Position numbers and translations under genes: made by a program. The notes under the pieces were generated by a model. It saw only the letters and a program-made list of their open reading frames with translations. It searched no databases and was not told where the DNA came from. A DNA stretch of 64,000 bases from Rahnella sp. AA (GTDB taxonomy: Bacteria; Pseudomonadota; Gammaproteobacteria; Enterobacterales; Enterobacteriaceae). Location of the stretch: NCBI RefSeq assembly GCF_002834385.1, contig NZ_PITQ01000002.1, positions 1-64,000 on the forward strand, written 5' to 3'. Positions 43,676-52,519 of this stretch are shown piece by piece (position 1 is the stretch's first letter; the number at the start of each line of letters is the position of its first letter).

Positions 43676-44376
43676 GAATTCAGCGAGAAAACCAGCGGCA
43701 CCAGAACGGACGCGGCTACCGGATCATTGCCGCTTTTCGCCGGAATAAAGCGCCAGCGTTTTACCGCGTCCACCGCTGCCTGATCCAGACGCGGATAACC
43801 GCTGGACGTGCTGACCGCCACGCTTTGCGCCTGACCGCTGGCGCCCACCTGCACTTTCAGCATCACCTTACCCTCTTCACGCAACCGCCGCGAAAGACGC
43901 GGGTAGTCTGGCGGCGGATTATTCAGGTACGCCGCACTGAATACTGGCTGGGAAACAACATGGCTGACGGCAGGCTTTGCGGCCACCGCGGGCGCTGTAT
44001 TTTCGGGTTCGCTGGCTTTCGGTTCAGCATCTTTCACCGGCCTGACCGGCGGCTTTTCCACTTTTTTCAGCGGCTTGCGCTCTGCCGTTTTTTTCACCGC
44101 CGGTAACGCGAGAACCGGCTTTTCAGCGGCCGGTGGCGGCACGGTTTGCGCAACGGACTGCGGCTCGGGTTCGGCCACCGGCTCCGGCGCTTTTACCGGG
44201 GGTGCAACCGGTGCCAGCATCATCATTTGCACCGCCAGTACCGGCGTGGAATTTTGCGGCGGCGTGAAGGGTGCCAGTTTTAACGACAACAGGATCACAC
44301 CGTGAACAGCGGCAACGCCCGCAAGGATCACCAACATTCTCAGCCCTTTGACCGTTTTCAGACGGCGCACGGTCAT
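43672..44376 (-). CDS. TonB-family energy transducer of the siderophore operon
   Basis: The 234-residue protein has an N-terminal anchor (LVILAGVAAVHGVILLSLKL), a long Pro/Glu/Lys-rich periplasmic spacer (about residues 50-130; APVAPPVKAPEPVAEPEPQS) and a C-terminal TonB domain: PPPDYPRLSRRLREEGKVML, VQVGASGQAQSVAVSTSSGY and AVDAVKRWRFIPAK. It should transfer energy to the TonB-dependent receptor at the other end of the operon. No exbB/exbD is adjacent. It overlaps the ABC gene by 4 bp (44373-44376), so it belongs to the same transcript. Confidence 0.92.
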   Translation of the reverse strand: MTVRRLKTVKGLRMLVILAGVAAVHGVILLSLKLAPFTPPQNSTPVLAVQMMMLAPVAPPVKAPEPVAEPEPQSVAQTVPPPAAEKPVLALPAVKKTAERKPLKKVEKPPVRPVKDAEPKASEPENTAPAVAAKPAVSHVVSQPVFSAAYLNNPPPDYPRLSRRLREEGKVMLKVQVGASGQAQSVAVSTSSGYPRLDQAAVDAVKRWRFIPAKSGNDPVAASVLVPLVFSLNS

Positions 44377-45992
44377 AACGCCTCCGGCGCAATGTCAGAG
44401 GTTATCTGCCCGTAATCCATGCGGATGCAGCGGTCGGCCAGGTGGAAATAGCGGTCATCATGGGTGATCGCCAGAACGGTTTTGCCCTGCTGTTTCAGCG
44501 CCGGAAGCAGTTGCTGATAGAAGACGTTTTTGAATTCCGGATCCTGATCCGCCGCCCACTCATCGAACAGATAGAACTCGCGATCCTCAAGGTACGCCAC
44601 CAGTAATGCCAGCCGTTTGCGCTGGCCGGAAGAGAGCGAAAGCGTTGAAAACTTTCCGCCGCTGAGCGTGACTTTGTGTTGCAGATGCAGCGCCTCCAGC
44701 AGCGTTTTTGCACGTTCGTCCAGCCCCTGCGCGGGCAATCCGTGCAGCGCATCAAAGAGATAAAAATCGCTGAATACGGTGGAAAAATGCTGCCGGTACG
44801 CGTCGCGGTTATCGGCATTCACCGGCACGCCGTTCAGCAAGACCTCACCGCTTTCCGGCGGATACAGCCCGGCCAGCAGCTTCGCCAGCGTGGTTTTCCC
44901 GCTGCCGTTGCCGCCAATCAGATACACCAGTTCGCCGCGCCCGAAGTGCAGGCTCACCGGCCCCAGCCGGAAATGCTGTTGCCGGCTGTCGTTAAAATAG
45001 TGATGCACGACGTTGCGCAGTTCGATGGAAACCATCACCGGGACGGCAGTTTGCGGCGCGACCGATTCCGGCGGTAACGCCTGCGTCACCGCATCAATTC
45101 TGTCCAGCGCCACCCGCGCCATGCCGATGGCGGGCAGACTGGAAAGCGCGGCTTCCACCGGCACCATCATGTAGAGAAAAACCATCGAAAAACCGGTCAT
45201 CACCGGCAGCGGAAGCGGCATTACGCGGGAAAGTAAAAACAGCACGCCGCCAATGAAGGTAAAGAAGAAAAAGCTGCCCCAGATATTGGCCATCGCGTAC
45301 AGCACATAGCCATGCGTACGCTCGGCGCGCACCTGTTCGATGGTGGTTTCCAGCTCATCGTGCAGGAAATCCTGCCGCCTTTCGCGGTGCAGGCGCAGTT
45401 CTTTGGCGCCGCTGAACAGCGCACCGAAATGCCGCAGCAGCCCTTCCTCGCGCATCCGCGAACCTTTCAGCAAGCCGATGGCTTTGCTGTTGACCGCCAG
45501 ATAACCGAGCGAGCCGAGCACAATCGCCACCAGCGCAATCAGCATCACCGGCAGTGAAAGCCAGCCGAGGTATAACAAACATCCGGCAATGACCGCGATA
45601 TAGGATAATAAGCCGGGCAACGTGACAAAAAAGACCACGATCTGGTCCAGATCCTGCGTCAGCACCGCCATGGCTTTTGCCACGCCCTGCTGTTCCAGAT
45701 CCGGGTAGCGCGCACTGGCAATCTGGTGGATTGTTTTAAGCCGCAGGCGGGCTTTGGCACACTGCCCCATCGACATAAACAGGCTTTGCGACAGGGTACG
45801 CGTCGCCAGCATCGCCGCGCCGGCCAGTGCAAATTGCCAGGCCAGCGTCAGACGCTGCGCGTCACTGGCGGTCAGCGCCTGATTGATCAGCGCCAGCAGT
45901 GAGGCGTTTGCCAGCCCGCTTATCAGGCTGGCGGCCAGCGCGACGATAAGCCAGCCGCCCGCGCTGCGAAACAGGAAAGTCATTAACTGCAT
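44373..45992 (-). CDS. PvdE/SyrD/YojI-type ABC transporter (TMD-NBD) in a siderophore operon
   Basis: From the ATG at 45992 the product is 539 residues; a GTG at 46022 is an alternative. An N-terminal six-helix exporter-type domain (LIVALAASLISGLANASLLA onward, residues 10-300) is fused to an NBD with Walker A LIGGNGSGKTTLAKLLAGLY, signature TLSLSSGQRKRLALLVAYLE, Walker B FYLFDEWAADQDPEFKNVFY and H-loop VLAITHDDRYFH. The FDEWAADQDP block is typical of the cyclic-peptide exporter family (PvdE, SyrD, microcin exporter YojI). In this operon it sits where the FhuC-type ATPase is expected, so it may export the ligand, or contribute to iron release. Confidence 0.92.
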   Translation of the reverse strand: MQLMTFLFRSAGGWLIVALAASLISGLANASLLALINQALTASDAQRLTLAWQFALAGAAMLATRTLSQSLFMSMGQCAKARLRLKTIHQIASARYPDLEQQGVAKAMAVLTQDLDQIVVFFVTLPGLLSYIAVIAGCLLYLGWLSLPVMLIALVAIVLGSLGYLAVNSKAIGLLKGSRMREEGLLRHFGALFSGAKELRLHRERRQDFLHDELETTIEQVRAERTHGYVLYAMANIWGSFFFFTFIGGVLFLLSRVMPLPLPVMTGFSMVFLYMMVPVEAALSSLPAIGMARVALDRIDAVTQALPPESVAPQTAVPVMVSIELRNVVHHYFNDSRQQHFRLGPVSLHFGRGELVYLIGGNGSGKTTLAKLLAGLYPPESGEVLLNGVPVNADNRDAYRQHFSTVFSDFYLFDALHGLPAQGLDERAKTLLEALHLQHKVTLSGGKFSTLSLSSGQRKRLALLVAYLEDREFYLFDEWAADQDPEFKNVFYQQLLPALKQQGKTVLAITHDDRYFHLADRCIRMDYGQITSDIAPEAL

Positions 45993-46014
45993 TTTATCTC
46001 TCTGGAAAAGCGTT

Positions 46015-48009
46015 TTATCCACGGTGTTGTTGCCTGTAAAGCAGAACGGCCAGCCACGGGCCGCCGGTTAATGTCGCCATCAGCCCGGCCGGGATCTGGC
46101 GCGGATATAACATGTTTCGCCCCAGCCAGTCGGCCACCACCATCAGCAACGCCGAAATCATTACCGCCAGCAGCAGCTGTAACATCGGCCTGCGCGCACC
46201 CAGCTGACGGGCGATATGCGGCCCGAGCAAGCCGATAAACGACAGCGGCCCGACGATGAGCGTTGCCACACCGGTCATCGCGGCGGCCAGCACCATCACG
46301 CCTGACCGCGCGCGCGGCACCCGCATCCCCAGTGAAAAAGGCACAGACTCCAGCGGCAGTAACTGCAGATGGCGGCGCAGCAGCGGCGTCAGCGCCAGCA
46401 AAAAGACGGCCAGCAGCAAACCGGCGGCGGCCATCGGCGTGGTGACGTAATACGTCGAACCGGTCATCAGCTGGCGCAACATGTTGGCGGCAATGCCGTT
46501 GTTGCTCATCACGACGCCCGCCACCGACTGGAAAATCGCCGTGATCGCCAGCCCGCACAGCAGAGCGCGCTGGGGATGAAACCGACCCTGGCGAAAACTG
46601 AGGGCCGTGATCATCAGGGTAATAAACGCCCCGGCGGCACTGCTGAGCATGATGCCACCCATGCCCGCTGCGGGCTGAATCAGCAGTAAAACGGTGATCC
46701 CCAGCGACGCCCCCGCGCCGATGCCCAGCAGCTCCGGGCTGGCCATCGGGTTGGCGGTGACGCGCTGAATCAGCACACCCGCACCAGCCAGCAGCACGCC
46801 CGCCGTCAGCCCGGCGACCATGCGCGGCAGGCGGTACGGCATCAGTTGCAGGAACTCCGGCCAGCCGCTGAAATGCCAGCCGTTCAGGCTGCGCCCGACG
46901 TCAAGCGAGAAAAAGATCCCCGCCAGCAGCAGGATGAATACCCACAGCGTGCGCGGTTTCGCGACAGTGGCGGTTGCGGCGTGCAGGCTGTCTTTAATAG
47001 CCTGCACCGGCACGCTGCGGACGCGCGGCAGATACCACAACAGCAGCGGCCCGCCCGCCAGCGCGGTCATCATGCCGGTCGGCAGCAGAAGGCCGTGGTA
47101 TCCGGTCAGGCGGCTGACGCCCTGATCGGTCAGCCACAGCAATCCGCCGCCGACCAGCGGCGACCAGAGTATCCGCTGGCGTAACCGGTGTGCGCCCGCC
47201 AGCGCGGCAAGGTGCGGCGCGGCCAGCCCGATAAACCCAATCACACCGGCCTGGCTGATCACCAGGCTGCTGATCGCCAGCGCCGCCAGCAACACGACGC
47301 TGCGCACGAACCCCGGCGATATGCCGAGCGAGCGCGTCACCTGTTCATTGAGCGACATCAGGCTCAGCGGGCGCAGCATCAGCAAAATGGGGATCAGGCA
47401 AAACAAAACGCGCGGCAGCAGCCACCAGAATGCGTGCGAATCCTGCTGCACCAGCGAACCGCCGCCCCAGATGAAAATCGCTGCCAGAGACTGGTCGTAA
47501 ATAATCGACATCAGTAACGTGACGGAACCGCAATACAGGTTGACCAGCATACCGGCGAGGATCAGCGCCAGCGGCGAAAACGCCTGCCGCGACGCCAGCA
47601 CAAACACCGTCAGCAGCGCAATGACCGAGCCGCCGAGCGCCAGCCATTCGCGTCCGATCATCAGCCATGCCGGAGCCATCAGCGCGGTCAGCGTCAGCGC
47701 CAGCGTCGCCCCCGACGCCACGCCGAGCGTCATCGGTTCCGCCAGCGGATTGCGCAGCGCCTGCTGCATCACCACGCCGACCAGCGCCAGCGCCATTCCG
47801 CACAGCAACGCCATCAGCTGACGCGGCAACCACATGTCCTGAATCACAATCTGGCGCGGCGACGGTTGCGCGAAAGCGTGCGTGAGCGTGCCCGTCCACT
47901 GGTTCAGCGGTAAAAGTTGCGTCAGCTGTTGCGCGCTGAGCAGCAGTGCGGCCAGATACAGCAGCGCACACAGCCGGGCGGGAGAATGCAGAGAAAATAG
48001 CCGCGTCAT
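46015..48009 (-). CDS. fused FhuB-like iron-siderophore ABC permease
   Basis: The 664-residue product from the ATG at 48009 contains two FecCD-type permease halves in tandem, like E. coli FhuB (660 aa). The first half has RQLMALLCGMALALVGVVMQ and QQALRNPLAEPMTLGVASGA; the second has PRMVAGLTAGVLLAGAGVLI, then QRVTANPMASPELLGIGAGA. Each includes the NPLAxP/GxxxGA loop that contacts the ATPase. About 20 helices are expected. The upstream in-frame extension to 48153 lies in the binding-protein gene and is rejected; ATGA overlap (48006-48009) couples it to that gene. Confidence 0.93.
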   Translation of the reverse strand: MTRLFSLHSPARLCALLYLAALLLSAQQLTQLLPLNQWTGTLTHAFAQPSPRQIVIQDMWLPRQLMALLCGMALALVGVVMQQALRNPLAEPMTLGVASGATLALTLTALMAPAWLMIGREWLALGGSVIALLTVFVLASRQAFSPLALILAGMLVNLYCGSVTLLMSIIYDQSLAAIFIWGGGSLVQQDSHAFWWLLPRVLFCLIPILLMLRPLSLMSLNEQVTRSLGISPGFVRSVVLLAALAISSLVISQAGVIGFIGLAAPHLAALAGAHRLRQRILWSPLVGGGLLWLTDQGVSRLTGYHGLLLPTGMMTALAGGPLLLWYLPRVRSVPVQAIKDSLHAATATVAKPRTLWVFILLLAGIFFSLDVGRSLNGWHFSGWPEFLQLMPYRLPRMVAGLTAGVLLAGAGVLIQRVTANPMASPELLGIGAGASLGITVLLLIQPAAGMGGIMLSSAAGAFITLMITALSFRQGRFHPQRALLCGLAITAIFQSVAGVVMSNNGIAANMLRQLMTGSTYYVTTPMAAAGLLLAVFLLALTPLLRRHLQLLPLESVPFSLGMRVPRARSGVMVLAAAMTGVATLIVGPLSFIGLLGPHIARQLGARRPMLQLLLAVMISALLMVVADWLGRNMLYPRQIPAGLMATLTGGPWLAVLLYRQQHRG

Positions 48010-48893
48010 CCGGCCTGCCCTCCGTGATTTTGCAGTAACGCCTGCACCAGGTTTTCGGCAAAACCTACCGCCGTCAGCAGTGCGCCGTTTTCCGGCAAGC
48101 CGTCTTGCAGGATCAGCAGATTTTGCTTTTGCAGTAACGGCAGGCTCTGCCACAGGCGGGAACCGATTTGCGTCGTCGGGTCGGTCTGCGGATAAGACGG
48201 GATCAGCACCACGCGCCCCGCGCCCTGCGACACCAGCTGATCGAGCGAAATCAGCGTCGCCCCCTGCGGGCTGGCGGACATCTGGCTGGCATTGGTCAGC
48301 CCGAGCACGCGCAGCACGTCATCAAACAAACTGCCCTGACTGAACAGGCGCAGATGGAGAATATCCACCACGCTGGCGAGATAAAGCGGCGTTCCGGCGA
48401 AGGGCTGCGCGGCGAGACGCGCTTTCTCAAGACGCGCCTGCGCACCGGCAATCACCCGTTCGGCCCGCGCAGGCTGACCGGCGGCGGCGGCCATCTGGCG
48501 CATATTGATTTTTGACTGCGCGAGCGGCTGCGGGCTGTCGGTCTCGAGGACCAGCAATGGCGCAATCGTGCCCAGCTGTGCATCGGCCATCTGGTGCGCT
48601 GGCGTGATCAGAATCAGGGAAGGCCTGAGTTCGCGCAGGGTTTCATAATTTGGCTGATACAAAAGCCCGACGTCAGCCACGCCCGCCGGAAGCTGCGGCT
48701 CGCGGTACAAACGCCGGTACCAGACCGGTACTGCAACGCCGGCCGGCACGATGCCCAGCGCCAGCGCCATTTCGGTCAGCCCCCAGTTGAGAATAACCCA
48801 GCGCGGCAAAACGGACGGAGCCGCCAGCCCTGAGAACACCGGCAATGCGATGCTCAGGGCCAGGGTGTGCCGCAAAAATTGACGGCGGTTCAT
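48006..48893 (-). CDS. FhuD-like iron-siderophore binding protein
   Basis: The roughly 295-residue precursor has a Tat-like N-terminus (MNRRQFLRHTLALSIALPVF, ending near SGLAA) and then PRWVILNWGLTEMALALGIV, the opening of FhuD-type helical-backbone binding proteins; YETLRELRPSLILITPAHQM is the next landmark. FhuD family members bind hydroxamate siderophores. A GTG start at 48902 (overlapping the receptor stop) is also possible, but the ATG at 48893 lies 3 bp after the receptor gene and starts directly at the RR motif. Confidence 0.88.
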   Translation of the reverse strand: MNRRQFLRHTLALSIALPVFSGLAAPSVLPRWVILNWGLTEMALALGIVPAGVAVPVWYRRLYREPQLPAGVADVGLLYQPNYETLRELRPSLILITPAHQMADAQLGTIAPLLVLETDSPQPLAQSKINMRQMAAAAGQPARAERVIAGAQARLEKARLAAQPFAGTPLYLASVVDILHLRLFSQGSLFDDVLRVLGLTNASQMSASPQGATLISLDQLVSQGAGRVVLIPSYPQTDPTTQIGSRLWQSLPLLQKQNLLILQDGLPENGALLTAVGFAENLVQALLQNHGGQAG

Positions 48894-48895
48894 CG

Positions 48896-51010
48896 TTACC
48901 ACTGATAACTCAGGGTGGCCATGTACTGACGGCGCAGGCCGTAGTGGCAGCCGTTATCCTGACAGTAGTTCAGGTACTCTTTGTCCGTCAGGTTTTGCAC
49001 ATTCATGGCCAGTTGCCATTGCTGCCAGCGGTAGCGCGCCATGGCGTCAAACACAGTGACCGCCGGGACTTTCAGGCTGTTGGCGTTGTTGGCATAACTG
49101 GTGCCGACATAACGCGCACCGCCGCCGACGCTCAGGCCATCGAGCACGCCGCGCAGGGCATATTCGCTCCACAATGCCGCCGTGTGCCGCGCAATCCCGA
49201 CCGGGGAATTGCCCTGATTGCCGTCATTGGATGACGTCACTTCCGGGTCGGTGTAGGCGTAAGACGTGCTGACCAGCCAGTCCGGCGTGATGTTGGCTTT
49301 GGCCTCCAGCTCAATGCCGCGCGAACGGATTTCACCGGTCTGCACCGAGTAGTTCGGATGATCCGGATCGGCGGTCAGAACGTTCTGTTGTTTAAGGTCA
49401 TAAACCGCGGCCGTGAACAGCGCATCCAGCCCCTTCGGCTGATATTTCACACCCGCTTCGGACTGTTTGCCTTTGGTCGGCGTGAACGCCGTGCCGGTGT
49501 AAGACGTGCCGGTTTGCGGCTGGAATGAAGTGGCATAGCTGACATACGGCGAAATACCGTTATCAAACAAATACATCAGCCCTGCCCGGCCGGTCGTGGC
49601 GTAGTCGTTAAGCTCCGTGCGGTCTTCTGCCACCAGATCCGTGCTGCGCGTTTGCGCTTCGTCGTAACGTCCCCCCAGATTCAGCAGCCAGTTCTGCCAC
49701 TTCATCTGATCCTGTGCGTAGAAGCCGGTCTGCGTCATAAACAGACGGTTATGGCTGGTGATCGCCGGATCGGCCACCGGCGTGCTGTAATCCGGATCCA
49801 GATAATTCAGGGGCGATGCACTGCCGTAACCGGCATTCTGGCGCAGGTCGTCGTGCACATAATCCACACCAAACATCAGATCGTGATTAACCGGGCCGGT
49901 ATCGAATTTGGCCTGCAAGCGGGTATCGACGTCGAAGGCTTTGAATTCTTCCATAATGTGCATGCTGTAGCGGTTAACTTCCGGCGCACTGGCGACAACG
50001 CCAAACGGGTACACCATCTTGTAATCGCTTTTGGTTTGCAGGTAACGCAGGTTCTGATGCACCGTCCAGACGTCATCGAAATGATGCATAAACTCGTAGC
50101 CAACGCTGGCCTGCTGGCGGGAGTATTTATCAAAGCCCGGCTGACCGCCGTAGAAGCTGGAAGAAATATGCCCGTTCGGGTTGTTCACCAGCGTGCCTTC
50201 CACCGGCAGTTGGTTGTAAAAACCGGTGTCCGGATCTTTGCGGAACTGGCTGAGGAACGTCAGGCTGGTGTTGCTGTCCGGCTGCCAGGTCAGCGCAGGT
50301 GCGATGTCATAATGTTTGTATTTTGTATCATCAACCTGCGTATCGGATTTGGACATCGTGCCCGTCAGGCGGCCAAGCCAGTGCTGGTCGTCATCGAGCG
50401 CACCGGACAAATCCAGGCCGCCTTCCATCAGGTTGTGGTTTCCGGCGGTAATATACACTTCGTGATAGGGGTCAGCCGTCGGGCGTTTGCTGACCAGGTT
50501 CACCACGCCGCCAGGGCTTGTCTGCCCGTACAGCACGGAGTTCGGCCCTTTCACCACCTCAATACGGTCAAGTAAATAGGCATCATAATTCGGGCGCGAC
50601 CAGTAGGTCACCGTCGGTAAACGTAAGCCATCGAGATATTCGTCGGCGTTAAAACCCCGGATCACAATCGTGTCGAAACGGTAATCTGCGCCACCGGCTT
50701 CGGATTGCACACCACCGAGATAACGCAGCGCCTGCGGCACATTCTTCGCGCCCTGCGACGCAATCTGCGCCTGCGTAATCACGGAAACGCTCTGTGAGGT
50801 TTCGATCAGCGGACGGTCACTTTTGGTCGCACCGCTGGCTTTTTTCGCCACAAACGTGTCGGCATCATCCTGTGCAGCGTCCGAGGTCACCGTGACCGTC
50901 GGCAAAACAGCAGTCGCCGTTTTATCTGCGGCGTGCGCCTGCCCTGCCATCCAGCACATCATCAGCGCGGCGCTGACCGGTTTAAGCGTGAAGCGGTGTT
51001 TACCCTGCAT
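48896..51010 (-). CDS. TonB-dependent siderophore receptor
   Basis: From the Met at 51010 (GGGGA about 7 nt upstream) the precursor is 704 residues with signal peptide LMMCWMAGQAHA. A TonB box-like TATAVLPTVTVTSDA is followed by the plug domain (TSQSVSVITQAQIASQGAKN; VVKGPNSVLYGQTSPGGVVN) and a 22-strand barrel ending in RQYMATLSYQW, with a C-terminal Trp. The layout is that of FhuA/FoxA/FcuA-type ferric-hydroxamate receptors. Two Cys close together in the NYCQDNGCHYG loop are noted. A Fur box lies at 51052-51070, so iron starvation should induce the operon. Confidence 0.93.
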   Translation of the reverse strand: MQGKHRFTLKPVSAALMMCWMAGQAHAADKTATAVLPTVTVTSDAAQDDADTFVAKKASGATKSDRPLIETSQSVSVITQAQIASQGAKNVPQALRYLGGVQSEAGGADYRFDTIVIRGFNADEYLDGLRLPTVTYWSRPNYDAYLLDRIEVVKGPNSVLYGQTSPGGVVNLVSKRPTADPYHEVYITAGNHNLMEGGLDLSGALDDDQHWLGRLTGTMSKSDTQVDDTKYKHYDIAPALTWQPDSNTSLTFLSQFRKDPDTGFYNQLPVEGTLVNNPNGHISSSFYGGQPGFDKYSRQQASVGYEFMHHFDDVWTVHQNLRYLQTKSDYKMVYPFGVVASAPEVNRYSMHIMEEFKAFDVDTRLQAKFDTGPVNHDLMFGVDYVHDDLRQNAGYGSASPLNYLDPDYSTPVADPAITSHNRLFMTQTGFYAQDQMKWQNWLLNLGGRYDEAQTRSTDLVAEDRTELNDYATTGRAGLMYLFDNGISPYVSYATSFQPQTGTSYTGTAFTPTKGKQSEAGVKYQPKGLDALFTAAVYDLKQQNVLTADPDHPNYSVQTGEIRSRGIELEAKANITPDWLVSTSYAYTDPEVTSSNDGNQGNSPVGIARHTAALWSEYALRGVLDGLSVGGGARYVGTSYANNANSLKVPAVTVFDAMARYRWQQWQLAMNVQNLTDKEYLNYCQDNGCHYGLRRQYMATLSYQW

Positions 51011-51051
51011 GTGTATCCCCGAAAAGTGTTCAAAATGGCAAAAATGAGGAT

Positions 51052-51070
51052 ACAAATGATAATCATTAAG
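51052..51070. promoter_or_regulatory. Fur box
   Basis: ACAAATGATAATCATTAAG contains the near-perfect dyad AATGATAATCATT (51055-51067), matching the Fur consensus GATAATGATAATCATTATC at most positions. It lies about 45 bp upstream of the receptor gene and between it and the divergent AraC gene, so both may be iron-regulated. Confidence 0.85.
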
Positions 51071-51180
51071 TTTTAATTTAAAAGACGACAGGATAGACTG
51101 TCTGAGATGTTTTGCCAGGGAATAGCGCGTAACAGACACAATTCGGCAATTTTGACGTAATAGATGAGCGATTGTTGGAA

Positions 51181-51966
51181 ATGGACAAAATCTGGCGTAA
51201 AGGGTATGGCCTCGGCAGTCAGGCTACCGCTCCCCTTCTGGTTGCACGGTCTGCGGCGTACCGCAATCAGACCCGTGAAAACTGGCATTCTCATACGGCG
51301 GCGCAGCTGATGTTTTGCACGCAAGGCGTCGTACGGGTCCTGACGCCGCAGGCTTCATGGACACTCGGGCCGTTGCGCGCCATCTGGCTGCCGTCCGATT
51401 TACCGCATGAATTCCATGCGCTCGGCGATATCCGCACGTACAGCTTATATATTGACCCACAAACTGCAATGGAATTATGGCCGCAGTGCCGGGGCCTGCA
51501 GGTCAGCGTGCTGATGAATGAACTGGTTCAGGCAATGCTGAAGGCGCAGGATCCGGTCGCGCCCGATCCGCTGCGTGCGGAGCTCATTGCCCCGCTGCTG
51601 CTCGACGAACTGCGTCACGCCAAAACCAGCGCGGTGTGCAGTGTGCCCTTGCCCACTGACCGGCGTCTGCTCAATATCTGCGAACTGATGCTGGCCGCGC
51701 CGGACAACAACGATACACTCGATTTTTGGGGTGCCAAAGTTGGTGCCAGTTCACGCACCGTCGCCCGGCTTTTTCGCGAACAGACCGGCATGACGTTCGC
51801 CGGATGGCGTCAGCAACTGCGCCTGGCGGAAGCCGTCGCGCAGTTAGCGCAAGGGAAAACTGTGGTCAGCATCGCCAGTCAGTTGGGCTACCACAGCCCG
51901 AGCGCGTTCATTTCAATGTTCAAAAAAACGCTCGGAGAAACGCCACAGCGTTATCTTCGGGCGTAA
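51181..51966 (+). CDS. AraC-family transcriptional regulator
   Basis: The 261-residue protein (ATG 51181; TTG codons at 51172 and 51175 lie upstream in frame) has an N-terminal cupin sensor (WHSHTAAQLMFCTQGVVRVL; GPLRAIWLPSDLPHEFHALG) and a C-terminal double HTH (WGAKVGASSRTVARLFREQT; VVSIASQLGYHSPSAFISMF) ending PQRYLRA. The cupin type resembles NimR-like (YeaM) regulators rather than the siderophore-sensing AlcR/PchR type. Its divergence from the receptor gene across a Fur box suggests it may control the siderophore operon. The effector is unknown. Confidence 0.9.
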   Translation: MDKIWRKGYGLGSQATAPLLVARSAAYRNQTRENWHSHTAAQLMFCTQGVVRVLTPQASWTLGPLRAIWLPSDLPHEFHALGDIRTYSLYIDPQTAMELWPQCRGLQVSVLMNELVQAMLKAQDPVAPDPLRAELIAPLLLDELRHAKTSAVCSVPLPTDRRLLNICELMLAAPDNNDTLDFWGAKVGASSRTVARLFREQTGMTFAGWRQQLRLAEAVAQLAQGKTVVSIASQLGYHSPSAFISMFKKTLGETPQRYLRA

Positions 51967-51987
51967 TATTTACCGGATCACAGGCGT

Positions 51988-52015
51988 AAAAAAACCGGGT
52001 AAAACCCGGTTTTTT
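51988..52015. terminator. bidirectional terminator, araC-type gene/tmaR
   Basis: ACCGGGT (51994-52000) pairs with ACCCGGT (52004-52010), flanked by an A-run and TTTTT. It serves the convergent regulator gene and tmaR. Confidence 0.88.
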
Positions 52016-52034
52016 GTTTAAAGCAGCAACGAAA

Positions 52035-52367
52035 TTATTTGGTTTCGTTGGCTTTGATTTCGCCCATAGCTTTCAGCTTTTTAGACATTTCACGACGTTC
52101 TTTCGACAGATCGGCATTACGGATGATGTAGTCATCAACACGATCTTCATAGTCGCCGCGCATGCTGGCAATAATTGCCTGAATTTCGTCGATGCTCATT
52201 CCTGGTTTGATGTAATCACTCAGGTTGTCGAGCAGCAGAACACGTTTCTGGTTATCGCGAATTTTCTTTTCGTTATCAGCGATTTCGCGTTGTAATTTGT
52301 TTTTACGACGGAAAATGCGCACAAACTCCAGAACGTCCTGGAAACTCGGCTTATTGATATTGTCCAT
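52035..52367 (-). CDS. tmaR: pole-localizer protein TmaR (YeeX, DUF496)
   Basis: From the Met at 52367 the product is 110 residues (E. coli YeeX/TmaR about 109). It is almost entirely coiled coil: [50 protein letters not shown] turn, and [20 protein letters not shown]. In E. coli TmaR forms polar clusters and recruits enzyme I of the PTS, regulating sugar uptake. The upstream extension to 52430 is rejected for length. It is part of the E. coli-like block with yeeA and sbcB. Located next to a PTS-dependent kinase locus by chance, as far as can be seen. Confidence 0.95.
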   Translation of the reverse strand: MDNINKPSFQDVLEFVRIFRRKNKLQREIADNEKKIRDNQKRVLLLDNLSDYIKPGMSIDEIQAIIASMRGDYEDRVDDYIIRNADLSKERREMSKKLKAMGEIKANETK

Positions 52368-52519
52368 TTTAACACCTTCGATTAAGTTACACAGATTCAG
52401 TGACTGACTTGTCGCACCCCGTTTCGCCACCCACTAGCGTAGCAAAAAACGGCCTGCGCGCTCAGATAATCGTCCAATTGCCTCATCTTACCCGTTTTAC
52501 GCCGCAGACAAAAATCCCT

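Noticed and set aside
44373..46022. Possibility that the ABC gene is a normal FhuC ATPase
   Set aside because: It carries an N-terminal six-helix exporter-type domain and the FDEWAADQDP Walker B of the PvdE/YojI family; FhuC is a single NBD of about 265 residues.
49652..50575. 307-aa plus-strand ORF opposite the TonB-dependent receptor
   Set aside because: It is antisense to a clearly identified receptor; codon pattern is that of the complement.
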